Assembly (NCBI GenBank): GCA_013375455.1
Contig: JABXJT010000001.1
Location: 1-64,000 of the forward strand
DNA from: Candidatus Helarchaeota archaeon
GTDB taxonomy: Archaea > Asgardarchaeota > Lokiarchaeia > Helarchaeales > HEL-GB-A
Direction: 5' to 3'
Length of the DNA: 64,000 nucleotides
Shown: positions 1-7,677 of the stretch, in pieces
Numbering within the stretch: position 1 is the first letter of the stretch
Layout of the letters: each line of letters begins with the position of its first letter
Program-made: the position numbers and the translations under genes
The notes under the pieces: model-generated
Databases searched by the model: none
Told to the model about the DNA's origin: nothing
The model's input: only the letters and a program-made list of their open reading frames with translations

Positions 1-519
1 CATGAATTGGCAGGTATTTTAGAGGCGAACGAAGAACCCGGTGGGGAAGGCCTGAAACGCCTGCAGGCTTTTATTGATTCAATAGATTCCAAGAAGTCAG
101 GGGATGATGCAGCGGGTGCTGAACAGGAGTTTCTCAACCAGCTGGTAAAGTTTGTGAAAACGAAGGGACTGAAATTATTTGCGTATCGACAGGTCCCAGA
201 TGCCCCACGGACGAACAATAGTCAAGAAATTTCATTCAAACAAATTAAGCATTTATTAAGGCGGACCATTGGGTACAGCGCCGCAGGAGCTTATCTTTTA
301 GCGCATGGTGAGCGCATGTTATTTGTCAACCCTGAAGAACCCTTTCCAAACATCGTAAAAATGCTAAGTTCAATGAACTGGAGTGAGGGACGAAAAAGTT
401 TGAAGACAGAGCGGGTTCCTCGGAATGCAATTACTTTTATCATTCACGATCCCAATCGGTGGGCAAAGGAGCTTGCTCGATTAGAAAAGAAGTGGGCGCT
501 CCTCATAGGGCAAATTTAA
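1..519 (+). CDS. Hypothetical protein, 5' end outside window
   Basis: The reading frame is open from the first base (codons CAT GAA TTG...), so the gene probably begins upstream of the window; the first possible start inside it is TTG at position 7. The visible part, about 170 residues, is soluble and mixed alpha/beta, with a basic helical stretch near residues 75-85 and a W-K-E-L-A-R-L-E-K-K-W helix close to the end. No signal peptide, membrane span or cysteine cluster is visible. I do not recognise the family and assign no function. The next gene follows 63 bases downstream on the same strand but is much more AT-rich, so the two are probably not an operon. Confidence 0.6.
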   Translation, partial: HELAGILEANEEPGGEGLKRLQAFIDSIDSKKSGDDAAGAEQEFLNQLVKFVKTKGLKLFAYRQVPDAPRTNNSQEISFKQIKHLLRRTIGYSAAGAYLLAHGERMLFVNPEEPFPNIVKMLSSMNWSEGRKSLKTERVPRNAITFIIHDPNRWAKELARLEKKWALLIGQI

Positions 520-582
520 AAAAGAAAATTAGAAAAAAAATGTATTAAAGTTGAGTTATAACTAAAAAGAATATGTGATTTT

Positions 583-1104
583 ATGATAAATTTTGTTAAA
601 TTTGATGATTCTAAACATAAACAACATTTTATAGACTTAAATATAGAATTTCTTAGTTGGATTGTTGAAGAGACGAAACAGCGATATAATATTGATATTC
701 CTTCTTCAATAGGGATTACAGCAAGAGAATATGTAGAAGGAAGCTATGATGATTATACTAAATCATTTGAAAAAGATGGTATCTTCTATTTACTAGAAAT
801 TGATGATATTATTGTAGGAATGGGAGGACTTAGAAGATTAGATAAGGATAGTTGTGAAATTAAGAGGATGTACATACGACCATCATATAGAGGATCTGGG
901 TTTGGAAAATTGTTGTTCTATAAACTGATCGAATATGGAAAGAATCTAGGGTACTCTGTAGTTCGTCTAGAATCAAGTAAATTTATGACAACTGCTCATC
1001 ATATCTATCGTTCTAATGGATTTAAAGAATGTGAGCAGTTTCCAGGTGCTGAGACACCAGAAGTTACTAAAGCTTACTCTATCTATATGGAAAAAAGGTT
1101 ATAG
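583..1104 (+). CDS. GNAT family N-acetyltransferase
   Basis: A 173-residue protein with the GNAT fold signature: a beta strand ending in the acetyl-CoA pyrophosphate loop R-G-S-G-F-G (within MYIRPSYRGSGFGK, about residues 102-115), preceded by the usual EIKRMYI strand and followed by the C-terminal A-H-H-I-Y-R-S-N-G-F block, in which Tyr is the common general acid of the family. It would transfer an acetyl group from acetyl-CoA to an amine; the substrate cannot be read from the sequence. ATG start; the TAG stop shows that TAG is used as an ordinary terminator here. Codon use is noticeably more A/T-rich (AGA, ATA, TTA) than in the flanking genes, which would fit recent acquisition. It appears monocistronic. 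Confidence 0.85.
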   Translation: MINFVKFDDSKHKQHFIDLNIEFLSWIVEETKQRYNIDIPSSIGITAREYVEGSYDDYTKSFEKDGIFYLLEIDDIIVGMGGLRRLDKDSCEIKRMYIRPSYRGSGFGKLLFYKLIEYGKNLGYSVVRLESSKFMTTAHHIYRSNGFKECEQFPGAETPEVTKAYSIYMEKRL

Positions 1105-1349
1105 AACAGCTATTAATTGCTTTTATATAATGGGTGTTCGCAAAGTAATGGGTGAGGTAGGTTATCGGGTTTGAAAATGAACGAAAAGCTCCTAATATGT
1201 CCTAAGTGTGGAACTTGTGAAAAAGATACAAGACCTAAATCAATCATTTCAAACCGTGCAATACACCTTTGATCTTATCCAATATACATCCCTGCGTGAT
1301 CTAATAAATTTCCCCCTATAATTTCTTTTGCACGGTATAATTTCTTTTT

Positions 1350-2402
1350 TTATTCTGGGTTTTCTTCAAGCTTACGCCTAATTACGCCTAATGCGACCTT
1401 TTGTAAATCCACGTGGCGCGTCATCACTGGCGAAAGATAGTGTATTTTTTCTATCCCAAATAAGTTCGGGAACTCCTCTCGATATCTAATATTCCATTTA
1501 AGGAAAGTATCGATTGATTCATGAACGCTGAATAACAAGCAATTGTATTTCCCAATACTCACCTTAAACATAATCGGGATATGAAAATCCTGTTTTAATT
1601 CATCTATTACATTGCTTTTCAATTGTCTAAGATCAATGAGACTTAAAACAAGTAGAAGGTTTGAAGAGAGGAAAAATTGTGGGAACTGGCATCGGGGTCG
1701 CACGATGATTTGATTATTTAAAAGTTTTTTAATCCGATTTTCAATGGTTTTTCGATGACTTTTAAGTTGTTTAGAAAGAAAATTTTCATTGATTTTAATG
1801 CCATCCCCATAAAGCAAGCATCTCAATATGTCTAAATCTAATTTGTCTAATCGATAATCCTGAATTTCAACCTTTTTCTTTTGTTTAAATAATTCCTCCA
1901 AAACATTGATGGTAATTTCTGGCTCATATTTAATTTGGAGTTCATTTGAAAAAAATAGACTTGTAGAGGCCCGCCGATTTTCCCGCGTAGGAATTTTGCC
2001 CTTTGTTATTAATTCTTCCCTCCACTGTTGATAATGCGTCAAACTCTCATGAAATTCTATTATCATGATGTTATATTCTTCTTCACGAATGCTATAAGCT
2101 GCAAATATCTGCTCATCAGTTTTTATCCAATCCTCCACATCTTTATAATTCGGAAAATCCGCAAAAACAACTACGAAAAGGGGATATTCTTGATAAAGAT
2201 ATGTAAATGGACAGGTTGGTTCATTAATGACCTTCTTTGTCAGCAAATTATCAATTCTTTTTTTAATTGTTGATCGATGTCTATTGAGCTTATTGGATAA
2301 CTGCGAAATATTAAAAGATATCCCCTCCCCTTGACAGATCTTTTCTAGAATTTCTAGATTAAGCCGATCATTAATGATGCCCTGTTGTTCCTTATCGATC
2401 AT
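1350..2402 (-). CDS. Tandem-duplicated winged-helix transcriptional regulator
   Basis: A 350-residue protein built of two homologous halves. Each half starts with a helix-turn-helix of Lrp/winged-helix type: about residues 14-62 (LNLEIL...SNKLNRHRSTIKKRID) and 188-236 (LDLDIL...SKQLKSHRKTIENRIK). Each is followed by a short C-P-F or C-Q-F turn and an alpha/beta domain ending in a matching signature (YNIMIIEFHES near 110-120; YNCLLFSVHES in the second half). A monomer would thus carry two DNA-reading heads and two sensor-like domains, like a covalent dimer. Likely a DNA-binding regulator; ligand and targets unknown. It is divergent from the Roadblock-like gene at 2688, with about 285 bases between them that could hold shared control sites. 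Start is ATG at 2402. Confidence 0.75.
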   Translation of the reverse strand: MIDKEQQGIINDRLNLEILEKICQGEGISFNISQLSNKLNRHRSTIKKRIDNLLTKKVINEPTCPFTYLYQEYPLFVVVFADFPNYKDVEDWIKTDEQIFAAYSIREEEYNIMIIEFHESLTHYQQWREELITKGKIPTRENRRASTSLFFSNELQIKYEPEITINVLEELFKQKKKVEIQDYRLDKLDLDILRCLLYGDGIKINENFLSKQLKSHRKTIENRIKKLLNNQIIVRPRCQFPQFFLSSNLLLVLSLIDLRQLKSNVIDELKQDFHIPIMFKVSIGKYNCLLFSVHESIDTFLKWNIRYREEFPNLFGIEKIHYLSPVMTRHVDLQKVALGVIRRKLEENPE

Positions 2403-2687
2403 TTAAAACCTTCAACAAAACTCTCTTAAATTTTCTGCTTTTATGGTGCTATCGATTAGTCAAGGTGTTCCTATAAATTCTTACAAAAATGGATAAAATA
2501 TACTAAAATTTTGATAGTAATTCATATTTTCATATCTTTTATCTGAGCATTTTTAGCTCAAAATTGTATTTTTAGTATGAATAATCGCCTTTTTAAAAAT
2601 TTTTATGGGAAGAGCATAATTGTATATTGGGAAAAAAGTGAATTCTAAGTTAGTACTTCATTTCCTTTTTTAACCGGTGAGCTCAGA

Positions 2688-3398
2688 GTGTCTTCGACCC
2701 ACGGGAATCCTTCACTCACAGATGAACAAGCTTTCTATGCAATTGCACAAGAAATAACACGTTATTTAGGTAAAGTCCTAGCAAGTCGCCCTTACATTGC
2801 TATCGCTGATCTCACTGGAACAATACACTATATTGATTCCTCCCTTGAACGATTTTCGGAGTTCATTCAAAATTTTGTGAGAACTAACTTCAATCTCTTA
2901 AGACCTGGTGACCACAGCCTTCCTCTAGGTGGAGTTAATCTCGCATTTTTCAAAGTTTCAGAAAAAGCAATGATCATCCTCTATACTGTAAAAGGGCTAA
3001 GCGGGCAATTATTAGCTTTTAAAACCAAGATGTTTGAATGGACAAGTAAAATTGAGATTTTACTAAAAGATGTAATCGTTGCAGCCGAGCCAACGGTTTT
3101 TACGGCTGAAATTCTAACAGTCGAGCCAAAAACCACCATTTCTGGCGCAAAAACCACCAGTGCTGAACCTCCACGCCCAGAAAAAAGACGGGGATTAAAA
3201 ACAGTACCCGTGTTAAGAAAAAAGTTAACTGGCAAAGAAAAATTTTCAATTGAAATTGCAACGATACTGCAATATTGCGATGGGAACTACACAATCACTC
3301 AAATCCGTGATGCAACTGGTTATCCCCTCTTAAAGATAAATGAAGTCATTCGAATGTATCAAAAGAAGAACTGGATTGAATTAAAACGCGTTGTATAA
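2688..3398 (+). CDS. Roadblock/LC7-like protein with C-terminal winged helix
   Basis: A 236-residue soluble protein starting with GTG. Residues about 1-130 have the alternating strand-helix layout of a Roadblock/LC7 or longin-like domain (YIAIADLTGTIHYID, then an amphipathic helix, then AFFKVSEKAMIILYTV and LLAFKTKMFEW). A Pro/Lys-rich linker (about 150-185) leads to a C-terminal winged-helix-like domain (about 185-236) with an I-A-T-I-L-Q-Y-C-D-G-N-Y-T-I-T-Q-I start. Roadblock proteins commonly scaffold or regulate small GTPases, and two such GTPases lie 3-4 kb away, so a role in a GTPase circuit is plausible but inferred. The winged helix could bind DNA or protein. The convergent TPR gene ends 11 bases downstream. 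Confidence 0.55.
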   Translation: MSSTHGNPSLTDEQAFYAIAQEITRYLGKVLASRPYIAIADLTGTIHYIDSSLERFSEFIQNFVRTNFNLLRPGDHSLPLGGVNLAFFKVSEKAMIILYTVKGLSGQLLAFKTKMFEWTSKIEILLKDVIVAAEPTVFTAEILTVEPKTTISGAKTTSAEPPRPEKRRGLKTVPVLRKKLTGKEKFSIEIATILQYCDGNYTITQIRDATGYPLLKINEVIRMYQKKNWIELKRVV

Positions 3399-3409
3399 GA
3401 TTGATTTCA

Positions 3410-5239
3410 TTACATTTGTCGGTATTGGCGCGTTTTAATCGTATCTTGAACCATTTGTATCATCTGCTTCTTCTGAGCTTCACTTAATTGGCTGAGATGA
3501 ATATTAGTTGCCTGCACCATTAAACAGAATGAATACGCATTTTGCGAGATTCCATAAGATTCAAGATCTGAATTCAGCATTGCGGTTTCTTGAAGTAAAT
3601 CGACAACCTTATCCATGTTCTTTGACGCAAGAGACTCGCGAAGCACCTGCTTAAATGGTCCAATAAATACAGGATCCGTCACGTCTGCGTGGGCCGATCC
3701 CACAATATCAGGACTACAACGAGCCCTGCAAATATCACAGCCTGTTTCAGGATATGGGTGTTCTCGCATTCTATTCAAGCTGTCATCGATTTCTTTTACT
3801 TCAAGCATGAGCGCTTGATTTTGAAATGCTTCTTTCGCTTTTTCAAAATATTCTTTCGCTTTTACGTATTTGCCCCTATTATAAAAGGCAATGCCTATTT
3901 TTTTAAGACACTCTGCAACTCCTCTATCATCCCCTAAATTTCTCTTAACACGTAAAGCCTGTTCATAACACCCCATTGCCTCCCCAGTTCTATCTGCAGC
4001 AATCAACATCTCCCCAAATCTCATAAGATTGTTTGCTTCCCCTATTTCATCTTTCATTTGGCGTCGGAGCTGAAGCGCAGCCTGCTGATATTCGATCGCC
4101 TCCCCTAAATGTCCCAAACCATTTAAGGATTCACTTATATCAACCAGAATTTCGGCTTCTCCCAGTCGATCTTGATTCTCACGCATGACATCAAGAATCA
4201 TGTATTGAATATCCAAGGCCTCTTGAAATCTATTCAACCTTTTGAGAACTTTACTGAGAGAAGGGAGACAACCGAGTCTTAATGATTCAAATTGATATTC
4301 TTCGATTATCTTTAGGGCATAATTAAAATCGTGAGCCGCCTGCTTAAAATCCCCGGATTCACTTTCAACGGTGGCAAGGCTCATTAGAATCTCTGCTTCT
4401 TTGGATGAATCTCCAACGGCGCGAACGGCAGTTAAAGCATCTTTCAAATATTTGATTGCATCTTCACTTCGATTCCTTAGAGCTAAGATCGACCCGATTT
4501 GGTGTAGGTCCTCGTAACGTGTAATGTCACTCTTGAAATCTTGAAGATAGACAAACGAGATGATTGGAAAAACCTTTTCGTTGGGGGGTGCCATGTTAAT
4601 AATATCTCTTTTTGATTCATCCCCCAAAGTCAATAGAAGGAGATTTTTTCCCATTTGTTCATAAGGCACATCGCTAATAATAAATAAGACAATCTGAGAG
4701 AAACCTTCTTGGATGCTAAAAATTAACAGATCGTCCTCATACTTTACTAAACTGTCAGTTTGAATAACCATATTGATATTTTGCGGTAGTTTTATTTCAT
4801 TACTTGCCCCATCCACTTTCTCATAGGGTACATGAAGCTGCCATTTCAATGCGCGAGCGATATTATAGCTCACTCTAATTACTGCATGCCCCATATTCAA
4901 CCCCTGAATCAGTTCAATTTTACGAACCCCTAGCTCCATATTTTGGGAAAACACTTTCTTTTGAATTCCAGTGCTTAGTTTTACAGTAATGTTTGTCGTA
5001 TCAAGCAATTGATCATTTGGATCCAGAGTGGTGGAAGTATATTTTTCACCTGTCAATTCAACACGTAAGACTGAACTAAAATTCTCAGATAACTGCACTA
5101 ACTTTTTAAATGCGCCATCTCGAAGACTGACAATCTTCCCACCATCGTCTATTTCTAAGGAAATAGCGAAATTTTCTCCGAAAGAGGTCACTAATTGTCC
5201 GCTCCTTTTACCAATTCGATAGAATATTAAATATATCAA
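3410..5239 (-). CDS. TPR-repeat protein with unique N- and C-terminal domains
   Basis: A 609-residue protein. The first 240 or so residues form a beta-rich domain I do not recognise (it contains GKRSGQLVTSFGENFAI and an HVPYEKVDGAS segment). Residues about 245-490 are at least six tetratricopeptide repeats, seen as A-x3-Y/F-x2-A-L periodicity: DAIKYLKDAL, QAAHDFNYAL, EALDIQYMIL, EAIEYQQAAL, EAMGCYEQAL, KAKEYFEKAK. A C-D-I-C-R-A-R-C cluster near residue 505 could bind zinc or an Fe-S cluster and leads into a helical tail. No signal peptide or membrane segment, so cytoplasmic. TPR arrays hold protein partners; the partner is unknown. Start is the ATG at 5239, with an AT-rich TATA-like stretch just upstream. 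Confidence 0.7.
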   Translation of the reverse strand: MIYLIFYRIGKRSGQLVTSFGENFAISLEIDDGGKIVSLRDGAFKKLVQLSENFSSVLRVELTGEKYTSTTLDPNDQLLDTTNITVKLSTGIQKKVFSQNMELGVRKIELIQGLNMGHAVIRVSYNIARALKWQLHVPYEKVDGASNEIKLPQNINMVIQTDSLVKYEDDLLIFSIQEGFSQIVLFIISDVPYEQMGKNLLLLTLGDESKRDIINMAPPNEKVFPIISFVYLQDFKSDITRYEDLHQIGSILALRNRSEDAIKYLKDALTAVRAVGDSSKEAEILMSLATVESESGDFKQAAHDFNYALKIIEEYQFESLRLGCLPSLSKVLKRLNRFQEALDIQYMILDVMRENQDRLGEAEILVDISESLNGLGHLGEAIEYQQAALQLRRQMKDEIGEANNLMRFGEMLIAADRTGEAMGCYEQALRVKRNLGDDRGVAECLKKIGIAFYNRGKYVKAKEYFEKAKEAFQNQALMLEVKEIDDSLNRMREHPYPETGCDICRARCSPDIVGSAHADVTDPVFIGPFKQVLRESLASKNMDKVVDLLQETAMLNSDLESYGISQNAYSFCLMVQATNIHLSQLSEAQKKQMIQMVQDTIKTRQYRQM

Positions 5240-5307
5240 TTGATCTAATAAATATTTGATAAATTTAAGTATATTTTAAATTGAATATAAATTAATTTGA
5301 AGGCTGT

Positions 5308-6267
5308 TTGCTAAGGAAGATCACATTGCATCGGACCAGGACTGAAGAAATGATTGCACAAGCAGGTGCCATTGCTGCATTATTAGAAGTAAGTGGATGC
5401 CCCAAACCAGGGAATGTACATCGGACTCAGGATTTTGGAGAAACTCACTATGAGCATTTCTTAATCAGTAGCGTTGTAATCATTCCAGCTCTGCAGGAAG
5501 TTGCACATAAAGGAAAATTGGCGCAGAGCAAGCAAATTGCATTAAATGAACTCAACTTAGGTGAAAGTATTTTTAAAGCAGTAAAAACGACCCAACTTTG
5601 GCAAAAAGGGGGTAATACTAATTTAGGCATCATTTTACTGTTTGTTCCTTTGGCTTGCGCAGCGGGAATGCTGATCAATCACCCAGAGCCTTCTATTGAA
5701 TTACTTCGTGACAATTTAAACTTACTAATAAGAAACTCCACGAGTAATGATACCGTTAAATTATTCGAGGCAATTCGTCTCGCCAAGCCTGGAGGGCTCG
5801 GGAATGTTGAAAAGTTCGACATCTATGATTCCTCTCCTGAAGCGCTTCATCAAGAAAAAATGAACCTTTATGAGATTTTCAGAATCAGTGCAGAACGTGA
5901 TAGTATAGCACGCGAGTGGATCACCAAATTCCAGATTACTTTTGAGATAGGTTACCCCTATTTTAAAAAAACTTTTCAAGAAACAAATGATATTAACATT
6001 TCTGTCGTTCATACCTACTTAAAAATTCTAGGAGTCGTTCCTGATACGTTGGTCGCTCGAAAACATGGAAAAAAATTGGCGGAAAGCATCGGTTCTGAAG
6101 CAAAAGATATTTTAAATAGAGGGGGTTTACTTACAAAGCAATCGATAGAATTATTATGGGAATTTGACTTAAAATTAAGAAACAAATATAAAATCAATCC
6201 CGGAACTTCTGCGGATTTAACCGCGGCGACCATCATGGTTGCATTATTGGAAGGAATTACTATCTAA
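5308..6267 (+). CDS. CitG/MdcB-like triphosphoribosyl-dephospho-CoA synthase family protein
   Basis: A 319-residue protein whose N-terminal block C-P-K-P-G-N-V-H-R (about residues 31-39), followed by E-T-H-Y-E-H-F-L-I-S-S, and K-G-G-N-T-N-L-G-I near residue 100, match the CitG/MdcB family. In bacteria that family makes the triphosphoribosyl-dephospho-CoA prosthetic group of citrate or malonate lyase. No lyase subunits are visible here, and archaeal members probably act in another coenzyme or nucleotide transfer, so only the fold-level call is firm. I take the TTG at 5308 because GAAGG lies about 7 bases upstream; an ATG at 5350 is the alternative. A small GTPase gene starts 13 bases downstream, so the two are very likely co-transcribed. 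Confidence 0.7.
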   Translation: MLRKITLHRTRTEEMIAQAGAIAALLEVSGCPKPGNVHRTQDFGETHYEHFLISSVVIIPALQEVAHKGKLAQSKQIALNELNLGESIFKAVKTTQLWQKGGNTNLGIILLFVPLACAAGMLINHPEPSIELLRDNLNLLIRNSTSNDTVKLFEAIRLAKPGGLGNVEKFDIYDSSPEALHQEKMNLYEIFRISAERDSIAREWITKFQITFEIGYPYFKKTFQETNDINISVVHTYLKILGVVPDTLVARKHGKKLAESIGSEAKDILNRGGLLTKQSIELLWEFDLKLRNKYKINPGTSADLTAATIMVALLEGITI

Positions 6268-6280
6268 AAAAGGAAGAAGA

Positions 6281-6886
6281 ATGATGAGTTTCCCCTCCTC
6301 AGGTTCAGCATCCGGTTTAACTTTCAGAATTCTCCTTGCAGGAGAGGAAGGAGTCGGTAAAACTTCCTTGATACTCAGGTTCATTCAAAATCGTTTTGAA
6401 GAATCCTCAACTCCCAAATCTCTTGAAGGAGATTTTATTACAAAGCAATTTAACCTCTTCGGAGCTCCCATTAAGCTTCAAATACAAGATTTAGGCGTCA
6501 CTCTTTGGGAAGAAATCGTTTCTTACCACGTAAGGGATAACGATGGTATTCTTATAATTCTAGACACCTCTTCGAAGGGAAAAATGAAACCCTATCTTGA
6601 TTATTGGCTTAAACCGATCCGTCAAGTTAGTAATGATATTCCAGTCATCGTGGTAGGAAACAAGACGGATTTGCCCACTAAAATTAACATTACTAAAACT
6701 GCGCAATATGCGGCGCAAATAGGGAGCGTTTTTGTCGAGACCAGTGCTAAAACTGGCGAAAATGTAAGTTATGCCTTTAAATTAATCACTTCCGAAATTG
6801 TTAAAAGAAAAGCTGCCGCGAAAAAAGCATCTGAGGGTAGGCGTTCTGACGGATTAAATTCCATTTTCACCCACTATGATTTATGA
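6281..6886 (+). CDS. Ras/Rab-like small GTPase with degenerate switch II
   Basis: About 201 residues from the ATG at 6281, chosen because GGAAG sits just upstream; a longer ORF from 6239 would overlap the preceding gene. P-loop GEEGVGKTS (residues 21-29), G4 N-K-T-D and G5 E-T-S-A-K are intact, so guanine nucleotide binding is expected. The G3/switch II region reads Q-D-L-G-V-T-L-W where Ras/Rab proteins have W-D-T-A-G-Q-E: the Asp is kept, but the Gly60 and catalytic Gln61 equivalents are Val and Thr. Intrinsic hydrolysis and the normal gamma-phosphate switch are therefore doubtful. The basic tail (KRKAAAKKASEGRR) has no CaaX box. The protein may be a constitutively bound or scaffolding GTPase working with the CitG-like neighbour. 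Confidence 0.85.
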   Translation: MMSFPSSGSASGLTFRILLAGEEGVGKTSLILRFIQNRFEESSTPKSLEGDFITKQFNLFGAPIKLQIQDLGVTLWEEIVSYHVRDNDGILIILDTSSKGKMKPYLDYWLKPIRQVSNDIPVIVVGNKTDLPTKINITKTAQYAAQIGSVFVETSAKTGENVSYAFKLITSEIVKRKAAAKKASEGRRSDGLNSIFTHYDL

Positions 6887-7104
6887 TCATTTTTAAAAGG
6901 TCTTCAAAGATAATGTGAGAGAGAAAAAGACAAGGATTAATTAAAAAATATTGTGTTATAGAATAACATATTTGAGGTCATGACAAAAATTTTAAAGGGG
7001 CATCAACCAAATTAAAATAAGAATCTTCAAGCGATAGAAACGTCGTGACTAAAAATCGGAAAGTTAATCTAGAATAGGATAAAAGACCGAAAGATGTGAT
7101 ATTA

Positions 7105-7653
7105 ATGGCTGAGACTAAATCAGATAAAGAAAAATATGGCTTTAAAATTATTGTGATTGGTGATCCAGCGGTTGGTAAATCCTCATTAATTCGCCGATTT
7201 GCTGATAATAAATTTGACCAAAGTTATCTTCCCTCAATTGGTGCCGATTTCACCTTAAAAATTGTCGAATTTGAGAAGATACAAGCAATCCTCACGATCT
7301 GGGATATCGGAGGACAGCGACAATTCGATAACATCAGGAATTTTTATTATTACGGGGCTAATGCGGGAATCATGGTATTCGATTGCACGCGACAGGAGAG
7401 TTATGATAACTTGCTGAATCACTGGGCTCCCCAGTTTAGAACGGGGGTTGGAGACCCGGTGCCTTGTGTTATTCTATGTAATAAGGTAGACCTCACGGCT
7501 GACCGAAACATTACTAATGCAAAATGTTCGGAATTATCCAATCAACTAGGTTATCCACTTTTCCAGACTTCCGCCAAGTCAGGAGAAAACGTTCACGCTG
7601 CTTTTGAACAAATCGCCCTCATGTGTTTTGGAGGCGATAAAGAAAAGAAGTAA
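7105..7653 (+). CDS. Rab-like small GTPase
   Basis: About 182 residues with every Ras-superfamily motif: P-loop GDPAVGKSS, switch I with the T of S-I-G-A-D-F-T, G3 W-D-I-G-G-Q, G4 N-K-V-D and G5 T-S-A-K. It is a complete, probably active GTPase of the kind expanded in Asgard archaea. The ATG at 7105 is preferred over a GTG at 7096 because that GTG overlaps a GTGAT-type ribosome binding site at the right distance from the ATG. There is no C-terminal prenylation cysteine, so membrane attachment would need another route. It converges on the acyl-CoA ligase gene, which ends 24 bases away. The neighbouring GTPase at 6281 has lost switch II residues that this one keeps. Confidence 0.92.
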   Translation: MAETKSDKEKYGFKIIVIGDPAVGKSSLIRRFADNKFDQSYLPSIGADFTLKIVEFEKIQAILTIWDIGGQRQFDNIRNFYYYGANAGIMVFDCTRQESYDNLLNHWAPQFRTGVGDPVPCVILCNKVDLTADRNITNAKCSELSNQLGYPLFQTSAKSGENVHAAFEQIALMCFGGDKEKK

Positions 7654-7677
7654 TCTAAAAAAAAGAAAAAATAAAAT

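Noticed and set aside
1177..1272. A 31-codon frame with C-P-K-C-G-T-C that could be a zinc mini-protein
   Set aside because: Only one knuckle is present, the rest of the peptide is featureless and no ribosome binding site precedes the ATG; probably chance or a decayed fragment.
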